Origin: Ktedonobacterales bacterium
GTDB lineage: Bacteria > Chloroflexota > Ktedonobacteria > Ktedonobacterales > JADMIN01
DNA: 9,532 nucleotides
Reading direction: 5' to 3'
Assembly (NCBI GenBank): GCA_025450405.1
Contig: JANWHL010000255.1
Location: forward strand, 1-9,532
Made by a program: the position numbers and the translations under genes. The notes under the pieces were generated by a model. That model ran no database searches and was not told the DNA's origin. It saw nothing but the letters and a program-made list of their open reading frames with translations. Shown piece after piece: positions 6,351 through 9,532 of this stretch; within the stretch, counting starts at the first letter, position 1, and each line of letters opens with the position of its first letter.

Positions 6351-8192
6351 GTGAGCACCACGAGCATCCAGCGCGGTCCCGCGACCACCGGCCCCGGAGA
6401 ACGCCCCGCCCGGGTGAACGACTTCGCCATCATGGCGGCGACCGTCAACGGCTCGGGCAGTCAGACCGCCAATAACGCCCTGATCCGCGCCCTCTTCAAG
6501 ATGGGCATCCCCGTGAGCGGCAAGAACCTCTTTCCTTCCAACATCGCCGGGCTCCCCACCTGGTTCACCATCCGCCTCAGCAAGGATGGCTACATCGCCC
6601 GGCCTGACGGCGCCGAGATTCTCGTCGCTCTGAACCGCGCGACGGCCACCGACGACATGGCCAGCGTGCCCGCGGGCGGCGTCATTCTCTATCCCGTCGA
6701 ATGGAAGATCCCGGAGACGCGCGAGGACGTCACCTATTACGCCCTGCCGGTGCAGCAAATGGCCAAGGCGTCGGGTGCCGACGCGAAGATGCAGCCCTAT
6801 GTGGCGAATATGGTCTATGTCGGCGCGCTGGTCGAGCTGCTGGGCATCGACTACGCGGAGATTGAGGCGGCCATCTCGCAGCACTTCAAGGGCAAGGCCA
6901 AGCCCATCGCGCAGAATATGGGCGTGGTCAAAGAGGCCATCCAGTACACCCGCGACAACCTCCCCAAGCGCGACCCCTATCGTGTGGAGCGGAGCAACCA
7001 GACGGCAGGCAAGATCATCCTGACCGGAAACGAGGCGGGCGCGCTCGGCACGGTCTTCGGCGGCTTCACGCTCGCCGCGTGGTATCCCATCACTCCCTCC
7101 ACCAGCCTGATCGACGCGCTCACCGGCTTTGCCAAGCAGCTGCGCGTGGACGAGGGGACTGATGCGCGCACCTACGCGATCGTCCAGGCCGAGGATGAGC
7201 TCGCGGCGCTGGGTATGGTGGTCGGCGCCGGCTGGGCGGGCGCCCGCGCCATGACCTCCACCTCCGGCCCGGGCATCTCGCTCATGACCGAGTACGCTGG
7301 CTTCGCCCACTTCTCCGAGGTCCCCGCCGTCATCTGGGACATCATGCGCATGGGGCCCAGCACTGGCCTGCCCACGCGCGTCTCGCAGGGCGACGTGCTC
7401 ATGGTCTACTACCTCGGCCATGGCGATACCCACCAGGTGTGCCTGCTGCCCGCTAACATGCGCGAGTGCTTCGAATTCGGCTGGCGCGCCTTCGACCTGG
7501 CCGAGCGGCTGCAGACGCCGATCTTCGTGCTGAGCGACCTCGACATCGGCATGAACCTCTGGATGACCGACCCCTTCGACTATCCCGACCAGCCGATGGA
7601 CCGCGGCAAGGTGCTCAGCGCCAACGAAGTGGCCCGGCTCGAAGGCTTCGACCGCTATGGTGACCCGGACGGCGACGGCATCGGCCCGCGCACCCTTCCC
7701 GGCACCGATCATCCGCTCGCGGCCTACTTCACCCGTGGCAGCGGCCACAACGCGCACGCGCAGTATACCGAGCGTCCCGACGAGTGGGAGGCGAACCTGA
7801 AGCGCCTGGCGCGCAAGTTCGAGACCGCCCGCACGCTCGTTCCCAGGCCCGTTGTTGACGAGGTGAAGGGCGCGGAGATCGGGCTTATCGCCTATGGCTC
7901 GACCGACCCAGCCATTGTGGAGGCGCGGGACCGCCTCGCCGCAAGCGGGATCAAGACCAGCTATCTCCGGCTGCGCGCCCTGCCGCCGACCGAGGACGTG
8001 CGCGAGTTCATCGCGCGCTATCCGCGCGTCTACGTTGTCGAGAGCAACTTCGACGGCCAGATGGCGAGCATCCTTCACGCCGAGTACCCAGGCCACGCGC
8101 CGCGCGTCCACTCGATTGCCCACTGCGACGGCCTGCCGCTGACGGCCACCTGGATCGCGAACGCGCTCCAGGAACGGGAACAGGAGCACTAA
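6351..8192 (+). CDS. korA: 2-oxoacid:ferredoxin oxidoreductase subunit alpha (fused gamma-alpha), probably 2-oxoglutarate-specific
   Basis: With KorB this subunit oxidatively decarboxylates a 2-oxoacid, most likely 2-oxoglutarate, to the acyl-CoA and passes electrons to ferredoxin in the cytoplasm. From the GTG at 6351 it has 613 residues, normal for the fused two-subunit form. The gamma domain comes first (GSGSQTANN from residue 34, then GKNLFPSNIAGLPTWF). The alpha/pyrimidine domain starts near 226 (GNEAGALGTVFGGF) with YPITPST at 245-251, TSTSGPGIS at 302-310 and MGPSTGLPT at 334-342. A C-terminal domain follows (LIAYGST near 512, VVESN at 562-566). The frame stays open upstream to 5949, but those codons precede the promoter. 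GTG 6351 has GAAAGG (6334-6339) and AGG (6341-6343) ahead; an ATG at 6303 would add 16 residues but has no ribosome site. The next gene starts 2 nt after this stop. Confidence 0.94.
   Translation: MSTTSIQRGPATTGPGERPARVNDFAIMAATVNGSGSQTANNALIRALFKMGIPVSGKNLFPSNIAGLPTWFTIRLSKDGYIARPDGAEILVALNRATATDDMASVPAGGVILYPVEWKIPETREDVTYYALPVQQMAKASGADAKMQPYVANMVYVGALVELLGIDYAEIEAAISQHFKGKAKPIAQNMGVVKEAIQYTRDNLPKRDPYRVERSNQTAGKIILTGNEAGALGTVFGGFTLAAWYPITPSTSLIDALTGFAKQLRVDEGTDARTYAIVQAEDELAALGMVVGAGWAGARAMTSTSGPGISLMTEYAGFAHFSEVPAVIWDIMRMGPSTGLPTRVSQGDVLMVYYLGHGDTHQVCLLPANMRECFEFGWRAFDLAERLQTPIFVLSDLDIGMNLWMTDPFDYPDQPMDRGKVLSANEVARLEGFDRYGDPDGDGIGPRTLPGTDHPLAAYFTRGSGHNAHAQYTERPDEWEANLKRLARKFETARTLVPRPVVDEVKGAEIGLIAYGSTDPAIVEARDRLAASGIKTSYLRLRALPPTEDVREFIARYPRVYVVESNFDGQMASILHAEYPGHAPRVHSIAHCDGLPLTATWIANALQEREQEH
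8182..8186 (+). promoter_or_regulatory. korB ribosome binding site inside the end of korA
   Basis: AGGAG lies within the last codons of korA and 8 nt before the korB ATG at 8195. With only two bases between the korA stop and the korB start, the two subunits are likely translationally coupled, which suits their fixed stoichiometry. Confidence 0.8.
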
Positions 8193-8194
8193 CG

Positions 8195-9232
8195 ATGGCG
8201 GTAACCCCCGACGTCCCGCGCGACACCAACCTGATCGGCCTCACGCGCGGCGACTACAAAGGCCGGCCCTCCACCCTCTGCAAGGGCTGCGGCCCCGACT
8301 CGATCTCAGCCCGCATCATCTCCGTCGCCTACGATCTCGCACTCAAGCCGACGCGGGTCATCAAGGTGAGTGGCATCGGCTGCTCCAGCAAGACCCCCGC
8401 CTACTTCCTCAGCCAGTCGCACGGCATCAACGGGCTGCACGGCCGCATGCCCTCGCTGGCCACCGGCGCCCTGATCGCCAACCACACCCTCAAGGCGATC
8501 GGCATCAGCGGCGACGGTGACACGGGCAGCATTGGCATCGGGCAGTACCTGCACCTCGTGCGGCGCAATGTCCCGGTGGTCTACATCATCGAGAACAACG
8601 GCGTCTATGGGCTGACCAAGGGCCAGTTCTCGGCCACCGCCGACCTCGGCCAGCAGCTGAAGTACGCCGGGCTGAACGAGCTGCCGCCGATTGACCCGTG
8701 TCTGCTCGCCCTCACCGCCGATTGCGGCTTCGTGGCGCGCAGCTTCGCTGGCGACCCGCGCCAGGTGGAGGCGCTGCTGAAGGCGGCGCTCAGCCACCGG
8801 GGCACGGCCATCCTCGACATCATCAGCCCGTGCGTCACATTCAATGACGCCGATGACTCCACCAAGAGCTACGCGTACGGCAAGGCGCACGAGGAGATCA
8901 TCTCGGAGTTCACCTTTGTGCCCGCGCGCGACGAGATCACGGTGGACTACCCAGAGGGCAGCAGCATCGACGTGCGCATGCACGACGGGTCCACGATCCG
9001 GCTGCGCAAGCTGGACAACGGGTACGATCCGACCAACCGCATGGCGGCGATGCGGATGATCGAGGAGGCGCACCAGAAGCAGGAGTTCATCACGGGTCTG
9101 ATCTACGTAGACGAGAGCCGTCCCGCGCTGGACGAGCTGGAGCGGCTGCCCGAGACCCCGCTCGCGCTGCTGCCGGAGGACCGCCTCCGCCCCTCGCGCG
9201 AGGCGCTGGCGAAGGTGATGGCTGGGTTCTAG
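8195..9232 (+). CDS. korB: 2-oxoacid:ferredoxin oxidoreductase subunit beta
   Basis: The 345-residue beta subunit binds thiamine diphosphate and the single [4Fe-4S] cluster of two-subunit KorAB enzymes. Cluster ligands are visible as Cys29 and Cys32 (CKGCG), Cys63 (GIGCSS) and Cys213 (SPCVTF). The thiamine diphosphate/magnesium motif runs from GDGD at 106-109 to ENNGVYGLTKGQ from 133. The length is typical and there is no fused ferredoxin domain, so a separate ferredoxin must take the electrons. No ferredoxin, gamma or delta subunit gene lies nearby, as expected for the KorAB type in which gamma is fused to alpha. The family also includes pyruvate enzymes, so 2-oxoglutarate is the favoured but unproven substrate. 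A strong terminator follows. Confidence 0.95.
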   Translation: MAVTPDVPRDTNLIGLTRGDYKGRPSTLCKGCGPDSISARIISVAYDLALKPTRVIKVSGIGCSSKTPAYFLSQSHGINGLHGRMPSLATGALIANHTLKAIGISGDGDTGSIGIGQYLHLVRRNVPVVYIIENNGVYGLTKGQFSATADLGQQLKYAGLNELPPIDPCLLALTADCGFVARSFAGDPRQVEALLKAALSHRGTAILDIISPCVTFNDADDSTKSYAYGKAHEEIISEFTFVPARDEITVDYPEGSSIDVRMHDGSTIRLRKLDNGYDPTNRMAAMRMIEEAHQKQEFITGLIYVDESRPALDELERLPETPLALLPEDRLRPSREALAKVMAGF

Positions 9233-9254
9233 CGCGGGGATATCACAGGTCACG

Positions 9255-9285
9255 GGCGGCTCTCCCCATTGGGGAGAGCCGCCTT
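9255..9285 (+). terminator. intrinsic terminator after korB
   Basis: A perfect 13-bp GC-rich stem (9255-9267 with 9271-9283) closes a 3-nt ATT loop and is followed by TTCGTCGT, a short and imperfect T tract. It begins 22 bp after the korB stop. The stem is symmetric, so it may also block transcription from the minus-strand toxin remnant. Confidence 0.85.
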
Positions 9286-9334
9286 CGTCGTGCCGGCGAC
9301 TACGGCGACCGGAGCGCGCGCACTCGAATGAAGA

Positions 9335-9374
9335 CTACCGGCGGGAGGGCAAGGCGGGCGTTCACGGCCGGTAG
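9335..9374. repeat. 8-bp inverted repeat at the end of the toxin remnant
   Basis: CTACCGGC (9335-9342) and GCCGGTAG (9367-9374) are perfect inverted copies separated by 24 bp. The right arm lies in the last codons of the RelE-like remnant. The minus strand has no T-run after the stem, so a terminator role is doubtful. Confidence 0.4.
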
Positions 9375-9532
9375 ACATCCTTCCGATGGTCAACGTCCTT
9401 GAGCCTGACCTCTTGGGCGGCATCGTCCACAACATATACGATGCGGTAATTCCCCACACGTACTCGGTAGGTTGCGGCGCTGCCTTGCATCTACTTCACA
9501 CCGACGGGCCGGGGATCATCGCGCAGATCTAA
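9362..9532 (-). pseudogene. RelE/ParE-type toxin gene remnant with in-frame stop, cut by the window edge
   Basis: RelE/ParE-type toxins cleave mRNA on the ribosome or poison gyrase. Reading the minus strand from 9532, the frame gives LDLRDDPRPVGVK, then TAG (plus 9491-9493), then 42 more residues beginning MQGSAATYRVRVGNYRIVYV and ending VDHRKDVYRP before TGA (9362-9364). Both halves match the family consensus: the first resembles 'L..DPRP.GVKKL.G', and YRVRVGNYRIVY and HRKDVY are the conserved core and C-terminal end. The stop sits where the family normally has the second Lys of KKL, so one change from AAG to TAG would explain it. The N-terminal half and any antitoxin gene lie beyond the window. 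A restart at the ATG just after the stop would leave only a C-terminal fragment. A sequencing error is possible. Confidence 0.8.

Noticed and set aside
5826..8189. Minus-strand 787-codon open frame opposite korA.
   Set aside because: It is the antisense shadow of korA, His/Arg/Gly-rich with no recognisable domain; korA itself has unmistakable family motifs.
9250..9459. Minus-strand 69-codon open frame at the right end.
   Set aside because: It is out of frame with the RelE-like sequence that covers the same DNA and runs across the korB terminator; the RelE frame has real family similarity.
1..9532. tRNA or rRNA genes, CRISPR arrays, transposases or prophage genes.
   Set aside because: I found no regularly spaced repeats, no tRNA-like arm patterns and no mobile-element protein motifs on either strand.

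Overview
The window is a GC-rich (roughly two-thirds G+C by eye) bacterial chromosomal segment holding five intact protein-coding genes, the broken end of a sixth, and unusually hairpin-rich intergenic DNA. The gene set and sequence style fit a member of the Chloroflexota, perhaps the Thermomicrobia/Sphaerobacter side. The pointers are a RecG with a long N-terminal extension, a two-subunit KorA/KorB 2-oxoacid:ferredoxin oxidoreductase, and a free-standing VioB/RebD-type ferritin-like protein. This placement is inference from protein style; there is no rRNA or other marker in the window.

Layout, left to right. Positions 1-382 hold no gene I can support, only a weak extended -10 for recG and three GGTACC sites. 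recG (383-3262, +) encodes the branched-DNA helicase with about 240 residues ahead of the wedge domain, including a low-complexity linker with a DGPMG repeat. A 461-bp gap (3263-3723) contains a direct repeat, an 8-bp-stem hairpin, a weak promoter and a possible 46-codon ORF with a perfect AGGAGG. A ferritin-like diiron-type protein follows (3724-4995, +). It converges on an OsmC-family gene (5139-5711, -), with a 20-bp perfect palindrome between the two stops. The OsmC start lies in an 18-bp tandem duplication that has copied the start codon.

From 5712 to 6350 is a long divergent intergenic region. It has a tandem repeat/hairpin cluster and then a perfect extended -10 (TGnTATAAT). This implies a GC-rich leader of about 370 nt ahead of korA with several hairpins, some of them mutually exclusive. 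korA (6351-8192, +) and korB (8195-9232, +) form a tight two-gene operon. Together they make a CoA-dependent 2-oxoacid:ferredoxin oxidoreductase, most likely 2-oxoglutarate to succinyl-CoA with ferredoxin as electron acceptor. The operon ends in a strong intrinsic terminator. The last 171 bp carry, on the minus strand, the C-terminal part of a RelE/ParE-type toxin gene with an in-frame amber codon.

Functionally the window looks like ordinary chromosome: DNA repair, central carbon metabolism, and two redox-related proteins of unassigned role. I see no CRISPR, transposase, phage or defence locus. The most checkable oddities are the nonsense-broken toxin, the duplicated OsmC start, the structured kor leader, and two similar GGGYGTCC/GGACRCCC hairpins in separate gaps.
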